Source of the DNA: CAJXOW01 sp964421495
GTDB lineage: Bacteria > Bacteroidota > Rhodothermia > Balneolales > Balneolaceae
Reading direction: 5' to 3'
Length of the DNA: 21,462 nt
Assembly: GCA_964421495.1 (NCBI GenBank)
Contig: CAYQXO010000036.1
Coordinates: 1 to 21,462 of the forward strand
Within the stretch, counting starts at the first letter, position 1, and every line of letters begins with the position of its first letter. The position numbers and the translations under genes are program-made. Shown piece after piece: positions 14,660 through 21,462 of the stretch. The notes beneath the pieces are model-generated. The model was not told the DNA's origin. It made no database searches and saw nothing but the letters and a program-made list of their open reading frames with translations.

Positions 14660-16942
14660 ATGGCTGAGTTGGTAAAAGAGACATTGGAAATTGAAGGTAT
14701 GCACTGCGCCGGCTGCGTGTCCAGTGTAAAGGATTTTCTGGATGAGCTGGAAGGGGTGGAAGAGGCCAATGTCAATTTGGCCACAGAAAAGGCGCAAGTG
14801 ACATACGATCCGGATCTGGTGCGGCACGGGGACCTGGTGGAAGCGGTCCGCCGATCGGGATATGACGTCCGATCCACCCGGGAGGACCGGGAACGTCGTG
14901 CCGAGGACGTATTCGAGCGCGATAAGCAAAAAGTGGAAAAAGCCCGTCGCAATATGTGGTGGGCCTGGGGAGTAACAATTCCCATCATCCTTTGGATGCT
15001 GCCCGAAATGTTGTTCGGCTACGTATTTCCGAATGAATGGGGGTATGATCTCGGCATGATAGCCCTCTCGTCGGTCGCCCTGTTCTATCCCGGTTGGGCA
15101 ACGTTCAAGGGAGCCTGGAAGTCGACATTTACGGGATCCCCCAACATGGACGTATTGATTGCCATGGGAACTCTTGCGGCGCTGGCCACGGGTGTGGTGT
15201 CCCTGCTGCACCAGGTGGGACTTGCCCCGGCATTTCACAGTTTTGCCGGCATCGCCGGTATGATTATGGCCTTCCACCTTACGGGCCGCTATGTGGAAAC
15301 CAAGGCCAAGGGCCGGGCGTCTGAAGCCATTAAAAAACTTATGACCCTGGAGGCGAAAGAGGCTACGGTAGAGCGTAATGGCCGGGAGGAGACCGTGCCC
15401 GTACAAGAATTGCAAAAAGGGGATGTGATGATCGTCCGTCCCGGCGAGAAGATTCCGACCGACGGCGTCGTTCGCGAGGGAGAAAGCAGCGTGGACGAGT
15501 CGTTGGCGACCGGGGAGTCGATGCCGGTGGAAAAGAAGGCCGGCGACGAGGTGATCGGATCCACGATCAATAAGCAGGGCGTGTTGAAGGTGGAGGCAAC
15601 GAGCGTGGGACAGGGGACGTTCCTGAGCCAGGTTATTCGCATGGTGGAAGAGGCGCAGGGGAGCAAAGTACCGATCCAGGAAATGGCCGATCGCATTACG
15701 AGCATTTTTGTCCCCGTCATCCTCGTACTGGCTCTGCTCACCCTGGTCAGCTGGCTCGTGTTTCCGGCCTTTTTTGGATCCATTGCCGCATGGGGCGCCC
15801 AGTATTTGCCGTGGATCAATCCCGGCATGGGAACCACAGCGCTGGCCTTTTTTGCCGCTATCGCCGTGCTGGTGATAGCATGTCCCTGTGCATTGGGACT
15901 CGCCACGCCTACCGCCTTGATGGTGGGTTCGGGCAAGGGAGCTGAAAACGGAGTGTTAATCCGTAATGGCGCGGCTATTCAGACGATGAAGGATATCACC
16001 ACCATCGTATTGGATAAAACGGGTACGATCACGGAAGGTAAACCGGGAGTTACCGATGTTATGACGTTTAATGAATATAATGAACCTCAAGTGCTACGGT
16101 TTGCAGCGGCGGCTGAAAAAGGTTCCGAGCACCCGCTGGGGCACGCTGTTGTTGAGCATGTGAAAGGCCTGGATAAGGTCAACTCGATTCCCGACGCCGA
16201 GAAGTTTGTGACGCATACCGGGAAGGGAGTCGAGGCACAGGTCACCGGTACGCCGGTCCATATCGGTACCGCCGGCTGGATGGAGGATATGCAGATCGAG
16301 ATCAACAGCGAAATGAAACAGCATCTGGAAACCCTGGAAAGTTCCGGTAAAACGGCCATGCTGGTGGCCGTCAACGACGAGATCGCCGGAATTATAGCGG
16401 TGGCCGACCAGATACGGGAGAGCAGTGCCGAAGCGATTCAAACCCTGAAGTCGTTCGGATTTCAACCCGTCATGATCACCGGCGACAATGAACGAACGGC
16501 CCGGGCCATAGCCGGCGAGGTAGGCATAGACCGGGTGATTGCGGAAGTGATGCCGGACGAAAAAGCCGCCGAGGTAAAACGTCTGCAGCAGGAAGGCGAG
16601 AAAGTGGCTATGGTGGGAGATGGAATCAACGATGCACCGGCCCTGACGCAAGCGGACGTGGGAATAGCAATCGGTACGGGGACCGATGTGGCGATCGAGT
16701 CGGGCGACCTGGTACTGGTGAAGGGCGATCTCGACGCGGTGGTTCGTGCTGTTCGGCTCAGCCGCGCTACCTTCACAAAAATCAAACAGAACCTGTTCTG
16801 GGCCTTTTTCTACAACGTTGTTATGATTCCCCTGGCCATATTGGGTATGCTGCATCCCGTACTGGCCGAGATAGCCATGGCCCTCAGTTCCGTCAACGTG
16901 GTTACAAATTCGCGTCGGTTGCAGAAAGTAAGCCTTAAATAA
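14660..16942 (+). CDS. copA: P1B-type copper-exporting ATPase
   Basis: This 760-residue inner-membrane ATPase pumps Cu(I) out of the cytosol. One N-terminal heavy-metal-associated domain has GMHCAGC (C16, C19). Transmembrane helices precede the actuator motif TGES (within LATGESMPVEK). The membrane metal site is CPC at 408-410, and the phosphorylated aspartate is D452 in DKTGT. A nucleotide-domain SEHPLGHAV motif and GDGINDAP (653-660) follow. The last helices contain YN and MALSS, marking the Cu(I) subgroup (P1B-1). Length is usual for a single-HMA CopA. The upstream csoR and operator support copper-induced expression. No separate copper chaperone gene is seen nearby. Confidence 0.95.
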   Translation: MAELVKETLEIEGMHCAGCVSSVKDFLDELEGVEEANVNLATEKAQVTYDPDLVRHGDLVEAVRRSGYDVRSTREDRERRAEDVFERDKQKVEKARRNMWWAWGVTIPIILWMLPEMLFGYVFPNEWGYDLGMIALSSVALFYPGWATFKGAWKSTFTGSPNMDVLIAMGTLAALATGVVSLLHQVGLAPAFHSFAGIAGMIMAFHLTGRYVETKAKGRASEAIKKLMTLEAKEATVERNGREETVPVQELQKGDVMIVRPGEKIPTDGVVREGESSVDESLATGESMPVEKKAGDEVIGSTINKQGVLKVEATSVGQGTFLSQVIRMVEEAQGSKVPIQEMADRITSIFVPVILVLALLTLVSWLVFPAFFGSIAAWGAQYLPWINPGMGTTALAFFAAIAVLVIACPCALGLATPTALMVGSGKGAENGVLIRNGAAIQTMKDITTIVLDKTGTITEGKPGVTDVMTFNEYNEPQVLRFAAAAEKGSEHPLGHAVVEHVKGLDKVNSIPDAEKFVTHTGKGVEAQVTGTPVHIGTAGWMEDMQIEINSEMKQHLETLESSGKTAMLVAVNDEIAGIIAVADQIRESSAEAIQTLKSFGFQPVMITGDNERTARAIAGEVGIDRVIAEVMPDEKAAEVKRLQQEGEKVAMVGDGINDAPALTQADVGIAIGTGTDVAIESGDLVLVKGDLDAVVRAVRLSRATFTKIKQNLFWAFFYNVVMIPLAILGMLHPVLAEIAMALSSVNVVTNSRRLQKVSLK

Positions 16943-16959
16943 AATTCCGACAGACTCCT
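16941..16959 (+). repeat. Dispersed short repeat copy at the copA / CHRD gene junction
   Basis: The sequence aaaattccgacagactcct is followed by ATGGAGTC, giving a small GACTCC-TAT-GGAGTC hairpin at 16953-16967. It matches copies at 8121-8139 and 18232-18250. The copA stop ends at 16942, and the TAG stop of the minus-strand CHRD gene (16958-16960) is formed by the repeat edge. Confidence 0.75.
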
Positions 16960-17404
16960 ATGGAGTCACAATTTGCCCGCGTATTTCGCCGTCTGGATGG
17001 GGATTGCTGGCAACATTGAGGTAGAGCATGTTGTCGCGGTAAAATTCCTCGATGTTATCGGGTACGTGGAAGGTATTCTTTTCCGCTTTGAAACGACCGC
17101 TGGTGTGATCATCGTTTAAATCGCCGGCCGTCAGTCGATAAATAACGTTTCCATTTTCCCCCTTTTCAGACATTTGGATGTAGGCTCCCGTGTAATACCC
17201 TTTTAGTTCTTCAAAACTTCCCTTGACGGTCAGGCTGTCTTCTGTTTTAATGATGGTGAACATTCCAGTGCCGTTCGTGGATACTGAGGGAACGGATTGG
17301 GTGCCGTTGGCAACGATCTTCAGGGTATCCTGTGCCTGGACCGGGCCGATACACACCATGAAAGTCAATAGAATCGAGAGACTGACAGCTACGATATAGC
17401 GCAT
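16958..17404 (-). CDS. Secreted CHRD-domain protein
   Basis: This 148-residue protein starts with a signal peptide (MRYIVAVSLSILLTFMVCIG), with a likely cut after A24 in VQA-QD. The mature part is one CHRD (chordin-like) beta-domain: the start is TLKIVANGTQSVPSV, there is a central YYTGAYIQMSEKGENGNVIYRL, and the hallmark ending is LYLNVASNPHPDGEIRGQIVTP. Such proteins are common in Bacteroidota and marine bacteria; their function is unknown, and secretion to periplasm or surface is inferred. It faces the methyltransferase gene divergently. Its stop codon lies at the edge of the dispersed repeat. Confidence 0.85.
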   Translation of the reverse strand: MRYIVAVSLSILLTFMVCIGPVQAQDTLKIVANGTQSVPSVSTNGTGMFTIIKTEDSLTVKGSFEELKGYYTGAYIQMSEKGENGNVIYRLTAGDLNDDHTSGRFKAEKNTFHVPDNIEEFYRDNMLYLNVASNPHPDGEIRGQIVTP

Positions 17405-17493
17405 AATCTTATCTTTTTGAATATTTTTGTTTTTGAAGAATCGTTGATTTCTTCTATATAAACGTATGAGTATCCAGATTCATATACAGTAAT

Positions 17494-18252
17494 ATGGATT
17501 ATAAAGACCACTTTTCTGATCATGCTGAAATGTATTCCCGTTATCGGCCGGAATACCCGGGACGGCTTTTTCAATTTTTGGTCTCTCTGGTGGCTAGCCG
17601 CGAAAGAGCATGGGATTGTGGAACGGGAAACGGTCAGGTGGCCAAAGTGTTGACCGCTTATTTTGATGAGGTCATAGCAACGGATGCAAGTCAGAAGCAA
17701 ATTCAACAAGCAGCCTCCCATAAAAAGATTACGTATCGCGTACGTACGGCAGAAGATTCCGGTATCGAGGGAGGGTCGGTCGACCTGGTAACGGTGGGAC
17801 AGGCGCTGCATTGGTTCGACCGGGAGGCTTTCTTCGAGGAAGCTCGACGAGTTATGCGAGATAGAGCTATAATAGCGGCATGGACCTATCAGCTTTGTCA
17901 TGTAAATGAGGAATTGAATAGGCTGGTTCGCACCTACTATCACGAAATCGTAGGACCCTATTGGCCGGAGGAACGTAAGATCGTCGAAAATGGATACCGG
18001 GACCTCTCCTTCCCATTTGAAGAACTGGATTACCCGGCAATGAGGATGGAAGCGGACTGGACACTGCAGCAATTTCTCGGGTACCTCCGTACCTGGTCGG
18101 CCGCCCAGCGTTTCCGCGAAGATAAGAATGCGGATCCGGTCGAACCCCTGGAAGGATATTTCGAATCGGCATGGGGCGAAGCGGATCAACTGCGTCGGGT
18201 ATATTGGCCTATTTCCATGAGGGTGGGGCGTAAAAGTTCGACAGACTCCTAG
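17494..18252 (+). CDS. Class I SAM-dependent methyltransferase
   Basis: This 252-residue cytosolic protein is of the Methyltransf_11 type, similar in layout to the trans-aconitate methyltransferase-like group. The opening is DYKDHFSDHAEMYSRYRPEYP, then motif I (WDCGTGNGQVAKVL, with D41 to G47 binding SAM). VIATDASQKQI holds the ribose-binding acid, followed by VDLVTVGQALHWFD (motif IV region). The substrate is not predictable. The last residues (KSSTDS) and the TAG stop are encoded by the dispersed repeat at 18232-18250, so the native C terminus has probably been replaced. The ATG at 17494 fits the family start. Confidence 0.88.
   Translation: MDYKDHFSDHAEMYSRYRPEYPGRLFQFLVSLVASRERAWDCGTGNGQVAKVLTAYFDEVIATDASQKQIQQAASHKKITYRVRTAEDSGIEGGSVDLVTVGQALHWFDREAFFEEARRVMRDRAIIAAWTYQLCHVNEELNRLVRTYYHEIVGPYWPEERKIVENGYRDLSFPFEELDYPAMRMEADWTLQQFLGYLRTWSAAQRFREDKNADPVEPLEGYFESAWGEADQLRRVYWPISMRVGRKSSTDS
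18232..18250 (+). repeat. Dispersed short repeat copy at the methyltransferase 3' end
   Basis: The sequence aaaagttcgacagactcct differs from the copy at 8121-8139 at two positions. It encodes the last residues of the methyltransferase, and the following AG completes its TAG stop. It has the same orientation as the copy at 16941. Confidence 0.75.
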
Positions 18253-18411
18253 CCCGGATTTTTTACAGGAGAGCTCCAATTACTTCACTCCATGTTAAAA
18301 AGATTTAACACTATTTGTTGTAACATTTTGTGATTTGATCACTCTTGTCTACACCGAGCAGGTTTTTATACAGAAATTTATATATCCAAAATTATTAATT
18401 TATTCGATTCA

Positions 18412-18816
18412 ATGGTTGCAAGTGATAAAAGCAATACCGTGCTTATCGTTGAGGATGATATGATTCTCTCGATGGTTATTGAGCAAATGGTACAACAGTT
18501 GGGCTATGAAGTGACGGATAAGGTAAAAAGTGGAGAGCGGGCTATTGAATCGGCCTTGGAAAATAAACCTGACGTAATACTCATGGATATTCGCCTGGAT
18601 GGCGAAATGGACGGCATCGATGCGGTTCACAAAATACATTCCAATACAGATATACCCGTCATATATATTACGGGGAATAATGATTCCAACAGCCGGGACC
18701 GGGCCAGCAAAACCGAGCATATAGACTTTCTGGTCAAGCCGGTGGATCAAAATACGCTGAATAACGCTTTGAGTCGGATTAATCTGAATGCCGTAACCTC
18801 GGCCTCCGATTTTTGA
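18412..18816 (+). CDS. Stand-alone response-regulator receiver domain protein
   Basis: This 134-residue CheY-like protein has no output domain. The acidic pocket is E14, D15, D16 (VLIVEDD), the phospho-acceptor is D59 (LMDIRLDG), the switch threonine is T87 (YITGN), and the conserved lysine is K109 (FLVKPVD). All key residues are intact, so it should be phosphorylatable. No histidine kinase is adjacent, so its partner is encoded elsewhere. The C-terminal tail is about 15 residues past the domain. It could act in phosphorelay or in protein-protein control; the target is unknown. Confidence 0.9.
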   Translation: MVASDKSNTVLIVEDDMILSMVIEQMVQQLGYEVTDKVKSGERAIESALENKPDVILMDIRLDGEMDGIDAVHKIHSNTDIPVIYITGNNDSNSRDRASKTEHIDFLVKPVDQNTLNNALSRINLNAVTSASDF

Positions 18817-18984
18817 CCCCCCCCGTTTTTTACGGTGAATTTACCATCCGGCCGTTATTATTCATTTTCCCGGCCCGAATTGCCCACCAGGAATTTTGAT
18901 CGTCAGCAAGGCGGCAGGCTGCCGGCGAAGCGATTCCCACGCAGTGCTCCGAGCGCTAGCGCTTCTCATGTAGTGAAATCCGGG

Positions 18985-20172
18985 TTAGGAATGAATCTCC
19001 AGCGTATTGTTGATAATATCGAGCAATCGCTCAATTTCCTGCATCGTATTGTAATAATGGGGGGCAATCCGCAGGCTGTTTTCGCGAAGAGCAACGGTTA
19101 CACTCTCTTCCTCCAGGGTATTGATAAAGGATTGATTGTTTACATGGTCCGGCAGGCTAATAGTGACTATCCCACCCCGTTCTTCCCAGCTTTCCGGCGT
19201 TGAAAGGGATACGGAATCCCATTCCCGGAATGTTTCTATAAGTCGAGTTGTCAGCATTCGTACCTGTTGCGTGATGCGCCGGGGACCGATTTGGAATATG
19301 TTTTCAAGGGAGGCATTCAATCCATGGATCCCGCTGAAATTCGGGGTCCCCAGTTCATAGCGGCGGGCCGTGGCATCGAGAGCCTGGTCCGTTTCGAATA
19401 ACAGCCAGGGTTCCTCAACCGATAGCCATCCGACGTATTGATGGACGATTTGCTCCTGCAGGGCCTCCGAAAGATAAAGAATGCCGATTCCCTGGGGACC
19501 AAGCATCCACTTATGTCCGCCTGACACCAGGGCGTCTATATGAAATGCTTCAACATCCAGCGGAACCACCCCCAGCGCCTGGATGGCATCGACGATGAAT
19601 AGGCAATCGTGTCGTTTGCATAAGCGTCCGATGGCTTTGAGGTCGGCCCGGTACCCATTCAGAAACTGAACGGCGCTGATGGCCACCAGCCGGGTCGAGG
19701 GACCTATCGACGCCTCAATGAGTTGCGGGGTCACCCGGCCTCCCTGGTGCTTGACTTTTTCCACCTCCACGCCTTGCTGACGTAAATTTAGATAAGGATA
19801 TACGTTGGCGGGAAACTCCAGGTCATTGATGATTACGTGATCACCCGATTCCCATTCCAGTCCGCTGGCTACCAGGTTGAGTCCCTCCGACGTATTGGAA
19901 ACAAAGGCAATGCGATCTTCCGAGGGGGCATTGATCAGCTTTGCCATATACTTACGTGCCATTTCAGCCACGGCCGCATCCCGGTCAAAATAGTCGATAT
20001 TGCCGGAGCTGCGTTGTTTCAGACGCTTCTGGATAGCGTCGACTACCTTGACGGATAACGGTCCGATTGCCGCATGGTTGAAGTACATCCGCTGCCGGGC
20101 GGTATGCGGATAGTCTTTTCTGAGCTCTTCAAGTTCCCGGGAACTAAAAGGCGATTGAACAGATTGAGCCAT
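18985..20172 (-). CDS. Class V aminotransferase-fold PLP enzyme
   Basis: This 395-residue protein is a fold-type I PLP enzyme of the aminotransferase class V / cysteine desulfurase superfamily. Markers are MYFNHAAIGPLS at the start, FVSNTSEGLNLVA (phosphate binding), IVDAIQALGVVPLD (aspartate pairing with the pyridine nitrogen), and SGGHKWMLGPQGIG with K221 as the Schiff-base lysine. RIAPHYYNT is near the end. The catalytic cysteine loop of desulfurases is absent, so sulfur transfer is unlikely. The nearest style is the isopenicillin-N-epimerase-like group, a label that says little about substrate. It lies 80 nt downstream of the DUF502 gene on the same strand and may share its transcript. 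Confidence 0.88.
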   Translation of the reverse strand: MAQSVQSPFSSRELEELRKDYPHTARQRMYFNHAAIGPLSVKVVDAIQKRLKQRSSGNIDYFDRDAAVAEMARKYMAKLINAPSEDRIAFVSNTSEGLNLVASGLEWESGDHVIINDLEFPANVYPYLNLRQQGVEVEKVKHQGGRVTPQLIEASIGPSTRLVAISAVQFLNGYRADLKAIGRLCKRHDCLFIVDAIQALGVVPLDVEAFHIDALVSGGHKWMLGPQGIGILYLSEALQEQIVHQYVGWLSVEEPWLLFETDQALDATARRYELGTPNFSGIHGLNASLENIFQIGPRRITQQVRMLTTRLIETFREWDSVSLSTPESWEERGGIVTISLPDHVNNQSFINTLEEESVTVALRENSLRIAPHYYNTMQEIERLLDIINNTLEIHS

Positions 20173-20252
20173 AAAATTAAGATCGGAAGTGTGTTAAATG
20201 CTTGGTTTGATTCGAAAATATATCCGTCATGATATTGATAGTTATCCTGTTC

Positions 20253-20846
20253 TCAACTCGCCTCGTCCATATCTTCGATTGCGTCGAGATCGGTAACTCC
20301 AGCCGAGATGATAAATTTCATATAGTCGGCGGCTGGGACGTCAATATGGCGTACGCTTTCGCTCGGAACGATAAAAAGATTACCCGAGAAATTATAGGAG
20401 TGCGGACAGTAAACGGCGACCTTGTCCTTCATACCCAGCTCCTTCATATCCTCGTTCGTTATAAATCCCATACGCTGAAGACCGTGATCGTTGAAATCCA
20501 TCACCACGGGGATATTAAATCGTTTTTTATCGCCCACAAACGCCTCGGTGAGATCCCGAATAGACGTGTAGATGATTTTGATGAGGGGCATTCGATTAAT
20601 GCCACGCTCAAAAAGGCGAATGACCGGCTGTATGAACGCCGTGGATACCAACAGACCGATGAAGCTGATCAGAGCGAAAGCGATCAGGATCCCCAGTCCG
20701 GGAATGTCAATCTGGAACCATTGTCGCAGCAGGGCGTTAAACGTGGCATTTGCCCATTGGACCAGCGCGATTACAATGTATAAGGTGATTCCGATCGGGA
20801 AGACAAAGAGTAATCCGCGAAGAAAGTTGTTGACAATCGATCTCAT
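20253..20846 (-). CDS. DUF502 family membrane protein
   Basis: This 197-residue protein has two N-terminal hydrophobic helices (about residues 8-32 and 48-75) and a soluble C-terminal domain. Family markers include NFLRGLLFVFPIGITLYIV, GLLVSTAFIQPVIRLFERGINRMPLIKIIYTSIRDL and GNLFIVPSESV. The family is widespread in bacteria and related to plant COV proteins; the molecular function is unknown. It is transcribed away from alaS and precedes the PLP enzyme gene by 80 nt. Confidence 0.88.
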   Translation of the reverse strand: MRSIVNNFLRGLLFVFPIGITLYIVIALVQWANATFNALLRQWFQIDIPGLGILIAFALISFIGLLVSTAFIQPVIRLFERGINRMPLIKIIYTSIRDLTEAFVGDKKRFNIPVVMDFNDHGLQRMGFITNEDMKELGMKDKVAVYCPHSYNFSGNLFIVPSESVRHIDVPAADYMKFIISAGVTDLDAIEDMDEAS

Positions 20847-21213
20847 AAGCAGGGTGTCTCCAGAGTTAGGATTTACAGGGCAGTGAGCGGCTGGATCTAC
20901 TGACCCCGGTGTCGCCGCCCCGGTGTTGAGCTGGTAGATTTCTCAAAAGTCCCACGTACACTTGGATAATATTGCTAAACGTCAATGGTTGCAAAAATAA
21001 ATAGACATTGTGGCTTCTGATGGTCGGAAGTTATATTTTTTATATTTTAGGGAAACAGACGCTTGTCATATGTGATCATGCAAAAAATACGTGGGAGGTC
21101 GTCGGGCTTGTACATCGCAATGTGGCAATTGTCCGTCGGACTCCCGATCGTTGATTCAGCGTCGGCAAGTTTAATACAAGTAATATGATTAAGAAAATAC
21201 GCAACTCAATATC
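20847..21213. other. 367-nt intergenic region between DUF502 gene and alaS
   Basis: This divergent promoter region has no supported gene. AT-rich boxes at 21032-21050 (TATATTTTTTATATTTTAG) lie 21 nt after a TTG at 21008, a weak promoter candidate for alaS. A partial dispersed-repeat copy is at 21131-21144 (GTCCGTCGGACTCC, 13 of 14 matching the reverse complement of the copy at 8078). A 9-nt inverted pair, TCCCACGTA / TACGTGGGA, spans about 140 nt and is compatible with chance. Confidence 0.55.
21131..21144. repeat. Partial copy of the dispersed short repeat upstream of alaS
   Basis: GTCCGTCGGACTCC differs by one base from the matching part of the reverse complement of the copy at 8078-8095. 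It lies 69 nt before the alaS start. Confidence 0.5.
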
Positions 21214-21462
21214 ATGAGTCATAAGTCAGCCGCCGAGATCCGCCAGGATTTTTTCGACTTTTTTGAAGAACGGGATCACCTGCTGGTGCCGAGTGCTCCC
21301 GTTGTACCGAAAAACGATCAGTCGCTGTTGTTTACCAATGCCGGGATGAATCAGTTCAAGCCTGTATTCCTGGGAGAGGAGTCGGGCTACAATGAAGACG
21401 GGGAGATCTGGCAGCGGGCGGTCGATACCCAGCGGTGCATCCGGGTAAGCGGCAAGCATAAC
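21214..21462 (+). CDS. alaS: Alanyl-tRNA synthetase, N-terminal part (3' truncated by window)
   Basis: The first 83 residues of alanyl-tRNA synthetase, the class II enzyme that charges tRNA-Ala, are visible. The N terminus has the diagnostic pattern SAAEIRQDFFDFFEERDH, VPSAPVVPKNDQSLLFTN, AGMNQFKPVFLGEES and QRCIRVSGKHN. The latter includes class II motif 1-2 elements of the aminoacylation site. The ATG at 21214 gives the expected start. The frame is open to the end of the window, so the gene continues beyond it. Confidence 0.96.
   Translation, partial: MSHKSAAEIRQDFFDFFEERDHLLVPSAPVVPKNDQSLLFTNAGMNQFKPVFLGEESGYNEDGEIWQRAVDTQRCIRVSGKHN

Noticed and set aside
18817..18984. Terminator between the convergent receiver and PLP enzyme genes
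   Set aside because: There is a C8 tract, CCGT-TTTTT-ACGG and a 12-bp palindrome AGCGCTAGCGCT (18952-18963), but no stem followed by a T-run clear enough to call.
18985..20172. Cysteine desulfurase (IscS/SufS) annotation for the PLP enzyme
   Set aside because: The catalytic cysteine loop of desulfurases is absent and no Fe-S assembly genes are nearby.
20949..21097. TCCCACGTA / TACGTGGGA inverted pair upstream of alaS
   Set aside because: A 9-nt match over a region of this size is expected by chance fairly often and the flanks do not extend the pairing.

Overview
The window looks like a chromosomal segment from a Bacteroidota/Balneolota-type bacterium. The support is a fused aspartokinase-diaminopimelate decarboxylase, a CHRD-domain secreted protein, a well-formed TTG-N19-TAnnTTTG-like promoter, weak Shine-Dalgarno sites and palindromic intergenic repeats. 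A Balneolales/Rhodothermia-like host is an inference from protein style only. No rRNA, tRNA, CRISPR array or intact transposase gene was seen.

Layout. Positions 1-2942 carry the end of gltB (cut by the window edge) and gltD, overlapping by 4 nt. These are the NADPH-dependent glutamate synthase subunits. A 120-nt near-perfect palindrome separates them from the lysC-lysA fusion gene (3110-5683), which feeds lysine and peptidoglycan synthesis. The convergent cstA-family transporter gene lies at 5942-7708 (minus). A 770-nt gene-free stretch (7709-8477) holds two inverted-repeat elements of about 180 nt, a Bacteroidota-type promoter and a 10-N assembly gap inside a hairpin. Next is a tight three-gene unit: a LonB-like ATP-dependent protease, a tandem universal stress protein, and an amino-acid permease fused to a PTS-EIIA-like domain and a TrkA-C domain (8478-13831). 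A 439-nt gene-free stretch ends in a perfect 22-bp palindrome, the probable CsoR operator, followed by csoR and the copper-exporting ATPase copA. Then come a secreted CHRD protein (minus), a class I methyltransferase, a stand-alone receiver protein, a class V PLP enzyme (minus), a DUF502 membrane protein (minus) and the start of alaS, which runs off the right edge.

The genes are mostly housekeeping and stress functions: nitrogen assimilation, lysine/DAP synthesis, carbon-starvation uptake, proteolysis with stress-linked amino-acid transport, and copper resistance. The unusual content is intergenic. Two elements (5776-5947 and 8223-8404) share an interior sequence with almost identical spacing, while their long self-complementary arms differ in sequence. 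A second short dispersed repeat (consensus TAGGAGTCTGTCGGACTTTT) occurs at least four times, flanks the assembly gap in inverted orientation, and carries the stop codons of two genes.
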